Shown in pieces: positions 34,334-43,176 of a DNA stretch of 64,000 nucleotides. The DNA lies in NCBI RefSeq assembly GCF_014695775.1, contig NZ_JACJOX010000041.1, positions 25,893-89,892 of the forward strand. Reading direction: 5' to 3'. A program made the translations under genes and the position numbers. The DNA is from Leptolyngbya sp. FACHB-60 (GTDB lineage: Bacteria > Cyanobacteriota > Cyanobacteriia > Phormidesmidales > Phormidesmidaceae). Each line of letters begins with the position of its first letter. Position 1 is the first letter of the stretch. The notes under the pieces were generated by a model. The model was given only the letters and a program-made list of their open reading frames with translations, did no database searches and was not told the DNA's origin.

Positions 34334-36997
34334 ATGTCTTCTCGCGGCCCAGCTATGACGTTGCGGATGCTGCGCGCCGCGCGCCGCTCTGTGCGGGGGG
34401 TGACCCTAGCCGGTTTTGTGGCGGTGTTTCTAACCGACATCGTCACTCCTCTGGGGTTTGCCCACGGCATGCTTTATCCGCCTCTAGTGGCTATGGCAGG
34501 GCTGTCTCACAGCAGTCGGTGGGTGGTGGTGGCGACCGTGGCGGGGGTGGTGCTAACAGCGACAGGCTTTTTTGTGTCGCCCTCGGCGCTGACCGGGGTG
34601 GCCCTGGCCTACGCGATCGCCAATCGACTGGTGGCGGCCTTAGCGACCGCTACCACCGGTTGTCTCACTCTGGCGGTGGTGCGCTACTCTAGTCGGGTGC
34701 AAGCGACCCAGCGGTTGCTCAGCCAGACCCACGACACCCTGCGATCGCAGCAGACTCTGCTGCAAATCGCCAGCGAGATCGGCCACGTGGGCGGCTGGCT
34801 GGTGCGCCTCGATGACCCGGTGACAATCTGGTCTGAGGAGGTATGCCGTATCCACGAAGTTGAGCCAGGCTTTGCTCCCACGGTGGCCCAGGGCATCGAG
34901 TTTTATGCCCCTGAGTACCGCGATCGCATTACCAGCGTCTTTGTCGCCTGCGTCCAAACTGGCCTGCCCTTTGACGAAGAGCTGCAAATTATTACCGCCC
35001 GCCAGAACCGAGTGTGGGTGCGCTCCATTGGCCAGCCCGTGCGCGGCGCCCAGGGCACCATTGTGGCCGTGCAGGGGGCTTTCCAAGACATCACTGCTCA
35101 AAAGCTGGCCGAAGCGTCGTTAGAACGCAGCGAGCAGCGGTTTCGGCAGCTGGCCGACGCCATGCCCCTGATCGTGTGGACCGCTGAGCCCGACGGCACC
35201 GTCGACTACGCCAGCCACGCTCTACGGATCTACACCGGCATCTACGACCCTGACACGCCTCCCAGCCAGCTCTGGATGACCCTGCTGCACCCTGACGACG
35301 TTGACCTCTGCTTGGCCATGTGGACGGCGGCGGTGCAGTCTGCCAGCCCCTACCGGGTTGAGCTTCGGACGCGGCGCTACGACGGCGACTACCGTTGGCA
35401 TCTGGTGCAGGCAGTGCCCATTCGTGACGAAGCCGAGCAAATTGTTAAGTGGTACGGCACTGCGATCGAAATCCACGACCAAAAGCAGCTCGAACAGGAG
35501 GCCCGCCAGATCGCCGATCGCCTCAACACCACCCTGGAGAGCATTACCGACTGCTTTTTTACCCTCGATCGCCAGTGGAACTTTACCTTTGTCAATAGCC
35601 AGGCTGAACAACTCTTGCAGCGTCAGCGGGTCGAGCTGCTGGGAAAATGTGTTTGGGATGAGTTTCTCGAGGCGAGCGGCAGTGTTTTTCAGCAGCAGTT
35701 TGAAAAAGCGGTAAACGAGGGTCGATCGGTCGAGTTTCAAGAATTTTATCCCCCCCTAAATGTCTGGTTGGATGTGCGGGCCTATCCATCCCACGAGGGC
35801 TTAGCAGTGTATTTTCAGGATGTAACGGATCGCATAGCCCTTGAGGAGCGTCTGCACCAGTCGCAGCGGCTAGAGTCGGTAGGTCAGCTGACCGGTGGCA
35901 TTGCCCACGACTTTAACAATCTGCTCACCGTTATCTTGGGCAACGCCGAGCTACTAGACGAAATGCTTGAAGCCGACCCTCACCTACACCCCCTGGCAAA
36001 AATGATTAGCAGCGCCGCCCAGCGGGGAGCCGAGCTCACCCAGCGGCTGTTGTCCTTTGCCCGTCGCCAGGCCCTCAACCCTGAGGCGGTCGATATCAAT
36101 CAGCTGATGACCCGTATGGATGAGCTGCTGCGACGCACCCTAGGCGAGCACATCGACATCGGCATCGTGGGGGAGGCCAATCTGTGGCCCGCCCTGATCG
36201 ACCCAGCCCAGCTCGAAAATGCCCTGCTCAACCTCTGCCTCAACGCCCGCGATGCCATGGTGCAGGGAGGCCAGCTCACCCTCGAAACCGCCAACATCCA
36301 CCTCAACCAAGACTACGCCAGCCAGCATGAAGAGGTGGTGCCGGGGCAGTATGTCATGGTGTCGGTGTCAGATACGGGCATGGGCATTGACCCCAAGCAT
36401 CTAGAGCGGGTGTTTGAGCCCTTCTTTACCACCAAAGAAAAAGGCAAAGGCACTGGCCTGGGCCTGAGCATGGTCTATGGCTTCATCAAGCAGTCGGGGG
36501 GCCACATTAAGATCTATTCTGAGCTGGGCCACGGCACCACCATCAAAATGTACCTCCCCCGGTTTTGGGGTGATATTCGGCCCGCCCCGCCCGCCCCTGA
36601 GAGAGCAATGGCGGGCCACTCAGAGCTGATTTTGCTGGTGGAAGACAACGAGCTGGTGCGCTGCTACGCCCACGATCAGCTGGTTGACCTGGGCTACCGG
36701 GTGTTGGCCGCCGAAAACGGCCCGACCGCGCTTGATCTGCTGCATCAGTGGCCCGAAATCGATCTGCTGTTTACCGATGTAGTTATGCCCGGCGGCATGA
36801 GCGGGCGCGACCTCGCTGATCTGGCCCAGCAGATTAGGCCGGGGCTGCGGGTGCTCTACACCTCGGGCTACAGCGAGAATGCGATCGTCCATCAAGGTCG
36901 GCTAGATGCGGGGATACAGCTGCTCAGCAAGCCCTATGGCCGCACCGAACTCTCACAAAAGATTCGCAAGGCCCTGATTGCTCCCCACCGCCCATGA
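34334..36997 (+). CDS. membrane-anchored PAS hybrid histidine kinase (copy 2)
   Basis: An 887-residue paralogue of the preceding kinase with a different sensor half: four hydrophobic segments at about 20-120 (from GVTLAGFVAVFLTDI to CLTLAVVRYS), then PAS units at about 150-260, 275-395 and 405-510, followed by the same NtrB-like HisKA with His525, HATPase (NARDAM, DTGMGID, GKGTGLGLSMVYGF) and receiver with Asp815. Starts 8 bp after copy 1, so probably co-transcribed. The start may be the Met at codon 8 (34355), since the first ATG has its purine-rich stretch too close. Confidence 0.88.
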   Translation: MSSRGPAMTLRMLRAARRSVRGVTLAGFVAVFLTDIVTPLGFAHGMLYPPLVAMAGLSHSSRWVVVATVAGVVLTATGFFVSPSALTGVALAYAIANRLVAALATATTGCLTLAVVRYSSRVQATQRLLSQTHDTLRSQQTLLQIASEIGHVGGWLVRLDDPVTIWSEEVCRIHEVEPGFAPTVAQGIEFYAPEYRDRITSVFVACVQTGLPFDEELQIITARQNRVWVRSIGQPVRGAQGTIVAVQGAFQDITAQKLAEASLERSEQRFRQLADAMPLIVWTAEPDGTVDYASHALRIYTGIYDPDTPPSQLWMTLLHPDDVDLCLAMWTAAVQSASPYRVELRTRRYDGDYRWHLVQAVPIRDEAEQIVKWYGTAIEIHDQKQLEQEARQIADRLNTTLESITDCFFTLDRQWNFTFVNSQAEQLLQRQRVELLGKCVWDEFLEASGSVFQQQFEKAVNEGRSVEFQEFYPPLNVWLDVRAYPSHEGLAVYFQDVTDRIALEERLHQSQRLESVGQLTGGIAHDFNNLLTVILGNAELLDEMLEADPHLHPLAKMISSAAQRGAELTQRLLSFARRQALNPEAVDINQLMTRMDELLRRTLGEHIDIGIVGEANLWPALIDPAQLENALLNLCLNARDAMVQGGQLTLETANIHLNQDYASQHEEVVPGQYVMVSVSDTGMGIDPKHLERVFEPFFTTKEKGKGTGLGLSMVYGFIKQSGGHIKIYSELGHGTTIKMYLPRFWGDIRPAPPAPERAMAGHSELILLVEDNELVRCYAHDQLVDLGYRVLAAENGPTALDLLHQWPEIDLLFTDVVMPGGMSGRDLADLAQQIRPGLRVLYTSGYSENAIVHQGRLDAGIQLLSKPYGRTELSQKIRKALIAPHRP

Positions 36998-37053
36998 CCT
37001 AATCCCCTCAACCATTCTTCTCTGGCTGAGCTGCGGCAGCTCTATCCGGACTG

Positions 37054-37446
37054 ATTGTCGTCTCCAACACAATAATGGTGTGGGCATTGCCCAAGAGCCT
37101 CTATCCTGCCTTGTGAGCTTTCATCTACAACGGAAGATACGGGCCAGGGCACCGAGCTAGGGCTTAGCATGGAATACAGGTTTGCTCAGCAGTCCAACGG
37201 ATCGATCACGATTGCTTTGGAGCTAGGGCAGGGCACGACGGTTAGGCTATATTCACTCAGATATCAAGGGAACCCAAGACGTTTCTAAAAGCGTAGCGAT
37301 GGCAGTCTCTGCGATTGATCAAGAACGGTTTCTCGTCAAAGACGATAACCTGTGTGCAGCCACAGGCAAAATCAGCTAGATCAGCTGGGGTATCGAATGA
37401 CGGTAGCCAGGAGCGGCCCAGCGGTCCTGAAAATTTTCAGCATAGG
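37054..37446 (+). pseudogene. decayed third copy of the HATPase-receiver module
   Basis: Fragments in shifting frames line up with the two kinases just upstream. NNGVGIAQEPLSCLVSF (about 37068-37118) matches DNGVGMGPELLSQVFEPFF; after a frameshift STTEDTGQGTELGLSM then FAQQSNGSITI, LGQGTTVRLY (37124-37250) match the ATP-lid and G2 region; FLVKDDN (about 37329-37350) matches the receiver start LLVEDN; and after another shift LDQLGYRMTVARSGPAVLKIF (37376-37438) matches LxxLGYRVLAAENGPxAL. Stops and frameshifts are numerous. The surrounding 632-bp gap holds nothing else; the 37450-37629 part probably carries the promoter of the EAL gene. Confidence 0.8.
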
Positions 37447-37629
37447 TCATTGTTCACCCAGATCGGTTCGACCTTGAAGTCAAGTTCTGAGTAAGCCCTG
37501 CCGGCAGGCCGATTTAGTCCAAAAAGTTTGCAATGTGCTGGATGGGTAGGTGTGGGTGGGCAGGCTGAGAGGGGATTGGCTGGGGCTATGGCAGCACAAG
37601 GACGGTTTGAGGGGGGCAATTGGTAAGGC

Positions 37630-38856
37630 ATGGGCGATCGCCGACTGTTGATTTTAGACGACGACCCCATGACCGGGGAGACCATTCAGCGGATCGCTGA
37701 ATTTGCCGGGCTGGAGGTGCGTTTCACCCCCGACCCGGATCGGTTCTTTGATTTGTTCCGCGAGTGGCGACCCACCCACATTGCCCTCGACCTGGTAATG
37801 CCCACCATGGATGGGGTGCAGGTTATGGCCCGACTGGCCAAGCTGTCTTGCCGGGCCAAAATTATTATCACCAGCGGCGTCGGCAGTCGGGTGCTCGATG
37901 CCGCCGGGCGATCGGCGGTCGAGCACGGCCTCGACATTGCCGGGGTGCTGCCCAAGCCCTTTTCGCCCGGCCAGCTGCGAGAAATGCTGCGAGGTCAAAT
38001 TGCGAGCCCGCCGCCGCCGGTTGCGGGTACCCCCGCCCCGCCGCCGGAGCTGACCCCGGCTGATCTGCGCCAGGCCCTCGATCGCCATGAGTTTGTGCTG
38101 GCCTACCAGCCTAAGGTGCTCTGCACCACGGGCGAAATGGCCGGGGTTGAGGCCCTGGTGCGGTGGGCTCACCCCACCTACGGCCTGCTGCCGCCGTGGC
38201 GGTTTATTCCCCTGGCAGAGAGCTGCGATCTGATTGACCCCCTCACCGATCAGGTGATTGAGCAGGCACTGGCCTGGTTTGGGCCGCTCTGCACGGCGGG
38301 GGCGACACCGCTGTCTCCGGCGCTCTGCGAGCACCTGATGCTGTCGGTGAACATTTCGGCTCGCACCCTGGGCAACGGGGCTCTGTTTGAGCGCGTGCAG
38401 GAGCGTTGCCAGGCCCACGGCGTTGACCCCGTCCGGCTGATCTTTGAACTCACCGAAACCAGCGCCATGGATGACCCGGTAGCTTCCCTCGATCTGCTCA
38501 CCCGGCTGCGCATGATTGGCTTTCACCTGTCGATCGACGACTTTGGCACCGGGTTTTCGTCGATGCTACAGCTGGTGCGGCTGCCCTTTTCAGAGATTAA
38601 GGTTGACAAGTCGTTTGTGATGACGGCGATGACCTCGCCTGAGTCGCGCACGGTGGTGAAATTTATCGTTGACCTGGGTCACAGTCTGGGGCTGCGCTGC
38701 ACCGCTGAGGGGGTCGAAGACGCCGAAACCCTCGATTATTTAACCACCATTGGTTGCGACTTGGCCCAGGGCTACCACATCGCCCGCCCCCTGGCCGGCG
38801 ACGATTTTTGGCCCTGGCTGGCGCTGCGCGATCGCTATGCCCTGAGGGAGAGCTAG
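37630..38856 (+). CDS. REC-EAL cyclic-di-GMP phosphodiesterase
   Basis: A 408-residue response regulator that should cleave c-di-GMP when its receiver is phosphorylated, an architecture like RocR. Receiver: DDDP near residue 10, Asp54 in ALDLVMPTMDG, Lys in LPKPF. A proline-rich linker (about 125-140) leads to the EAL domain with the catalytic set intact: GVEALVRW (E-x-L-x-R form of EAL), LSVNIS, FELTET, IDDFGTG, IKVDKSF, AEGVEDAE and QGYHIARPL. It follows the two hybrid kinases in the same direction, and the gap holds their decayed copy; the kinases may be its phosphodonors (inference). Confidence 0.92.
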   Translation: MGDRRLLILDDDPMTGETIQRIAEFAGLEVRFTPDPDRFFDLFREWRPTHIALDLVMPTMDGVQVMARLAKLSCRAKIIITSGVGSRVLDAAGRSAVEHGLDIAGVLPKPFSPGQLREMLRGQIASPPPPVAGTPAPPPELTPADLRQALDRHEFVLAYQPKVLCTTGEMAGVEALVRWAHPTYGLLPPWRFIPLAESCDLIDPLTDQVIEQALAWFGPLCTAGATPLSPALCEHLMLSVNISARTLGNGALFERVQERCQAHGVDPVRLIFELTETSAMDDPVASLDLLTRLRMIGFHLSIDDFGTGFSSMLQLVRLPFSEIKVDKSFVMTAMTSPESRTVVKFIVDLGHSLGLRCTAEGVEDAETLDYLTTIGCDLAQGYHIARPLAGDDFWPWLALRDRYALRES

Positions 38857-38988
38857 GAAACCGCACTGAGCTTTAAAGTTCAGGCAGGGGTGTACTCATG
38901 CTGGGTTCGCCCAAGCCGTTAACTACAGACTGTGAAGGTCGAGGGAGCATCGATCGCACCACCGATATGTAAGGGCATCATAAAGAAA

Positions 38989-39014
38989 GTATGCAAACGT
39001 ATCGGTTTGCATAC
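38989..39014. promoter_or_regulatory. perfect 10-bp inverted repeat at the start of the GGDEF gene
   Basis: GTATGCAAAC (38989-38998) and GTTTGCATAC (39005-39014) flank a 6-nt spacer. The first possible ATG of the downstream gene (38991) lies inside the left arm, which argues that the arm is an operator or leader hairpin and that translation starts at 39036. Confidence 0.65.
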
Positions 39015-39035
39015 AATTCGCCACATAGGCCCAGG

Positions 39036-42000
39036 ATGAATGATTCAACCGACGACGCTGAACGGCTGGCGGCGGTGCAGCGCTACCACCTCCTCGATAT
39101 GCAGTCGGACAAGGCCTTGGACCGGGTTACGACGATCGCTGCCCGCCTGTTTCAGGTGCCCATTGCATTAGTAACCGTGGTCGATCGCGATCGCATCTGG
39201 TTTAAGTCGCGCTATGGGGTGACCCTGGATCAAATTGACCGAGAGCCAGGGTTATGCGCCTCGGCGATTTTGCAGGGCGAGGTCTACGCCATTGCCGACG
39301 CTCGTCAAGACCCGCGCACGCGGTTCCATTCTCTGGTGCAGGGCAAGTTGGGCCTCAGGTTTTACGCCGCCGCTCCCCTCACCACTTCCGATGGCCATAC
39401 CCTTGGCACCCTATGCATTATCGACCGCCAGCCCCGCCAGCTCACCGCTGATGAAACCCAAACCCTGGTTGACCTGGCCGCCGTGGTGATGGAGCAGCTA
39501 GAGCTGCAGCTGTCGAGCCGCCAGCTGATAGCCACCACCGCCGCCCAGCGGGTGGCCATCGAAAACCTCTACCATCGGGCTCCCTGCGGCTACCACTCGC
39601 TCGATCGCAACGGAGTATTTATTGAAATCAACGACACTGAGCTGGGCTGGCTGGGCTATGACCGCGAGGCGGTAGTGGGTCGGCTGCGCTTCTCGGATGT
39701 GATTACTCCGGCCAGCCAGGCTACCTTTGCCGCCAACTTTCCTCTGTTTAAGCAGCGGGGCCGCGTTGACGATCTGGAATTTGAGCTGGTGGTGGCCGAC
39801 GGCTCCACCCAGTGGATTTTGATCAACGCGATCGCCGAGTACGACGAGCAGGGCAACTACGTCAGTAGCCGCTCGACGGCGTACAACATTAGCGATCGCA
39901 AACGCACCGAGATCGCCCTGCGACAGCTGAATCAGTCGTTAGAGGTCAAGGTGGCCGAGCGCACCGCCGAGCTGGCCGAGCGTAACGCCGAGCTAGAGGC
40001 CAGCAGCCGTGCTCTCCACCTAAGCAACCGACGCTTTCGCAACGCCTTCGACTACGCTGGCATTGGCATGGCTTTGGTCGACCTGGAGGGCCACTGGCTA
40101 GAGGTCAATCGCTCTTTGTGCGAGATTACGGGCTATGGCGAGGACGAACTGCTGACTACCACGTTTCAGGCCATTACCCATCCCGACGACCTAGACACCG
40201 ATCTAGACCTGATGAGACAGCTGCTCAACCAGGACATTCGCCACTACCACCTGGAAAAGCGCTACCGCCACCGCCAGGGCCACTGGATTTGGGCAATGCT
40301 CAGCGTGTCGATTGTGACCGACGAGCATCAGGTGCCGCTCTATTTTGTGGCTCAAATTCAGGATATCAACGAGCCCAAGCAGTCAGAGCTTGCCCTGCAC
40401 AAAAGCCAAGCTCTGCTGCTAGAGGCCCAGAGCGTTGGCCGCATCGGCAGTTGGGAGTATGACGTTGCTACCCAAAACGTCACCTGGTCCGCCGAAAAAT
40501 TTCGCATCTTGGGGCGTGACCCAGCCTTAGGCGAACCCAGCTTTGACGACCTGCTGCGGCTTTATCACCCAGACGATAGCGACCACCTGCGCCAGGCAGT
40601 CGAACACACCCTGACGACTGGCAAACCCTACAGCATACGAATCCGCTGTACCCGCAGCGACGGCACCATTCGCTATATCGATGATCGGGGGCAGGCCGAA
40701 TGCAACGCCCAGGGTGAGGTTGTGCGCCTGTACGGCGTTGCCCAAGATATTACCGATCGCGTGCAGGCCGAGCGAGAGCTGCGCGAAATGAGCACGGCCC
40801 TGGCCCATGCCGTCGAGGGCATTTCTCGATTGGACAACGCTGGGCGCTACGTCAGCGTCAACCAGGCCTATGCCGCCATGGTGGGCTATACCCCAGAGGA
40901 ACTGGTGGGCCAAACTTGGCAAATTACCGTTCACCCTGACGATCTAGATCAGCTCAACCAGGCCTATGACACCATGCTGGCCCAGGGCAATGTCAATATC
41001 GAAGCTCGGGGCTTGCGCAAGGATGGCTCAATTTTTCATAAGCAGTTGTTTATGGTGACGGCCTACGATGACCGGCAGCAGCGCCAGGGTCACTACTGCT
41101 TTATGAAAGACATTAGCGAACGAGCCCAGCTCGAAGCCGAGCGCAGGCAGGCCGAAATTGCCCTGCAACAGGAACTAGAGCGACTGTCTGAGGTGGTCGA
41201 GACCCAGCAAAAGGTGGCTCTGGTCAATCCCCATCTAGAACAGGTGATGGCGGTGATCGCTGCAGGCGCTCTGTCGCTCACTCGCGCCGACGGGGCCGCC
41301 GTTGAGCTCCTCGAAGGTACTGAATTGGTGTGTCAGGTCGGCAGCGGCATCGCTCAGGCCCATTTGGGCTGGCGACTGCCCCTGGCTGGCAGCCTGGGCG
41401 GACAATGCCTCACCGAGGGCCGCACGCTGTACTACGCCGATGTGGACTGTGAGGGGTGGGGCAATTCCTCTATTACTCAGGCTCTAGGGCTGCGATCGAT
41501 GGTGGTGGTGCCTCTAACCTATCAGTCAGAACGGGTGGGCGTGATCAAAGTCTTCTCATGCCAGCCCAACGCCTTTACGGGGTCTGATCGGCAAACCCTA
41601 CAGCTAATGGCTGGTTTTTTGGCGGCCAGCTTACACTCAGCTAGGGAGTTTGAGGCCAAAACCACCCTATTGCAAGAACTCCAAGACAGTGAGGAGCGCT
41701 ATCGTTCGGTGGTTGCGGCCCTCTCCGAGGGTGTAGCCGTGGTGCAGGCCGATGGCGTTCTATTGACTTGCAACGCCAGCGCGGCCAAAATCGTGGGGCT
41801 GCAAAGTTGGCAGATTATCGGCCGTTCTCTGGCCGATATGGGACTGGACATGATCGGGGAAGATGGCTCTCCCTGCCCCCACGAGGAGCATCCAGCTTTA
41901 CTCACCCTGAGCACGGGGCAACTGGTCAACAACCAGGTGATGGGCGTGGTCAAACCCGACGGTATTACCTGGATCTCCTGCAATACTCGCCCCCTATTCC

Positions 42001-43166
42001 GTCCCAATGAACGCCTGCCCTATGCGGTGGTGCTCTCGTTTACCGATATTACTGAGCTCAGGCGATCGGAGGTAGCGACCCTGCGGCGGCGGGCTGAGCA
42101 GGAGCGGCTGCTGAGTGAAATTGCCCAGCGCATTCGTCAAACCCTTGACCTGAAGGCAATTCTTACCACCACCGTAACCGAGGTGCAGCAGTTTTTGCGC
42201 ACCGACCGAGTGCTGATCTACCGTTTGGAGACTAGCGGCCAGGGCATGGTGATCGCCGAGGCCAGCACCGCTGGCTGCCCACCGCTGCTGGGGCAACAGG
42301 TGCACAGCCCGATCGCAGAGGCGCGGCTGGTGCAGCTGCAGCAGGGCAACCTGGAGGCGGTTGCCGACCTCCAGGCCGAACCCAATCGCCTCTGCCCCCT
42401 CGATTGCCTCACCCAGGCCCGGGCTCAGGTGGTGGTGCCGATTGTGCAGGGCAATCGGCTTTGGGGCATGCTGATGGCCTACCACAGCCAGGGGCCACGC
42501 CCCTGGGAAACCTCTGAGCTGGACGTGCTAAAGCGGCTGGCGATTCAGCTGGCGATCGCAATTCAGCAGTCGCAGCTCTATCAGCACATTCAAACCGTCA
42601 ACCGCCAGCTCGAACATCTGGCCACCCACGACGGCCTCACCCAGGTGGCCAACCGGCGCAGCTTTGATACCTATCTTCAGCAGGAGTGGGGGCGTTTGCT
42701 ACGAGCCCAAGCGCCCCTGAGCCTGATTTTGTGCGACATTGACCACTTCAAGCAGTACAACGACACCTACGGTCACCCGGCAGGGGATGTCTGCCTTCAG
42801 CGGGTGGCCCAGGCCCTAGAGCAGGTGGCCAAACGCCCTGCTGACCTGGTGGCCCGCTACGGCGGTGAGGAGTTTGCCCTGGTGCTGCCCGATACCAGCT
42901 GGGCCGGAGCCGAGGCGATCGCCCGCGCCATTCAGCAAGCCTTGGCGGAGCTAGCGCTGTTTCACGGAGCCTCGCCCCTAGTCCAGCGCATCACCCTCAG
43001 CCTCGGCATTGCCTGCATCACGCCCAACGTTGAGCATCAGCATCAAACCCTAGTTGACCAGGCTGATGCAGCCCTCTATGCCGCCAAGCAACAGGGGCGC
43101 GATCGCTACCGGGTATTTCAACCAGGCGGGCGAGGGCAGGCCAGTTTGGGCAACGGGGTAGGTTAA
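39036..43166 (+). CDS. multi-GAF/PAS diguanylate cyclase
   Basis: A soluble 1376-residue c-di-GMP synthase with stacked sensors: GAF (about 10-165), PAS, a coiled coil of EVKVAERTAELAERNAELEA type, three further PAS/PAC units, a second GAF (around 740-880), another PAS, a third GAF (around 1035-1190), then GGDEF. The active site is GGEEF at about 1276-1280 with an RxxD inhibitory site (RPAD) five residues before it, so activity and product feedback are both expected. The third GAF lacks a cyanobacteriochrome cysteine at the proper place. Start set at ATG 39036 since ATG 38991 lies in a palindrome. Ends 10 bp from convergent ilvD. Confidence 0.9.
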   Translation: MNDSTDDAERLAAVQRYHLLDMQSDKALDRVTTIAARLFQVPIALVTVVDRDRIWFKSRYGVTLDQIDREPGLCASAILQGEVYAIADARQDPRTRFHSLVQGKLGLRFYAAAPLTTSDGHTLGTLCIIDRQPRQLTADETQTLVDLAAVVMEQLELQLSSRQLIATTAAQRVAIENLYHRAPCGYHSLDRNGVFIEINDTELGWLGYDREAVVGRLRFSDVITPASQATFAANFPLFKQRGRVDDLEFELVVADGSTQWILINAIAEYDEQGNYVSSRSTAYNISDRKRTEIALRQLNQSLEVKVAERTAELAERNAELEASSRALHLSNRRFRNAFDYAGIGMALVDLEGHWLEVNRSLCEITGYGEDELLTTTFQAITHPDDLDTDLDLMRQLLNQDIRHYHLEKRYRHRQGHWIWAMLSVSIVTDEHQVPLYFVAQIQDINEPKQSELALHKSQALLLEAQSVGRIGSWEYDVATQNVTWSAEKFRILGRDPALGEPSFDDLLRLYHPDDSDHLRQAVEHTLTTGKPYSIRIRCTRSDGTIRYIDDRGQAECNAQGEVVRLYGVAQDITDRVQAERELREMSTALAHAVEGISRLDNAGRYVSVNQAYAAMVGYTPEELVGQTWQITVHPDDLDQLNQAYDTMLAQGNVNIEARGLRKDGSIFHKQLFMVTAYDDRQQRQGHYCFMKDISERAQLEAERRQAEIALQQELERLSEVVETQQKVALVNPHLEQVMAVIAAGALSLTRADGAAVELLEGTELVCQVGSGIAQAHLGWRLPLAGSLGGQCLTEGRTLYYADVDCEGWGNSSITQALGLRSMVVVPLTYQSERVGVIKVFSCQPNAFTGSDRQTLQLMAGFLAASLHSAREFEAKTTLLQELQDSEERYRSVVAALSEGVAVVQADGVLLTCNASAAKIVGLQSWQIIGRSLADMGLDMIGEDGSPCPHEEHPALLTLSTGQLVNNQVMGVVKPDGITWISCNTRPLFRPNERLPYAVVLSFTDITELRRSEVATLRRRAEQERLLSEIAQRIRQTLDLKAILTTTVTEVQQFLRTDRVLIYRLETSGQGMVIAEASTAGCPPLLGQQVHSPIAEARLVQLQQGNLEAVADLQAEPNRLCPLDCLTQARAQVVVPIVQGNRLWGMLMAYHSQGPRPWETSELDVLKRLAIQLAIAIQQSQLYQHIQTVNRQLEHLATHDGLTQVANRRSFDTYLQQEWGRLLRAQAPLSLILCDIDHFKQYNDTYGHPAGDVCLQRVAQALEQVAKRPADLVARYGGEEFALVLPDTSWAGAEAIARAIQQALAELALFHGASPLVQRITLSLGIACITPNVEHQHQTLVDQADAALYAAKQQGRDRYRVFQPGGRGQASLGNGVG

Positions 43167-43176
43167 GCGGGAGGAT

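Noticed and set aside
37654..38526. 290-codon minus-strand frame opposite the EAL gene
   Set aside because: Antisense shadow of a clear REC-EAL protein in GC-rich DNA; composition is low-complexity Arg/Gly/Pro/His with no family pattern.
42300..42460. Third GAF of the giant cyclase as a cyanobacteriochrome
   Set aside because: Its cysteines are not at the chromophore position when counted from the VVVPI strand.
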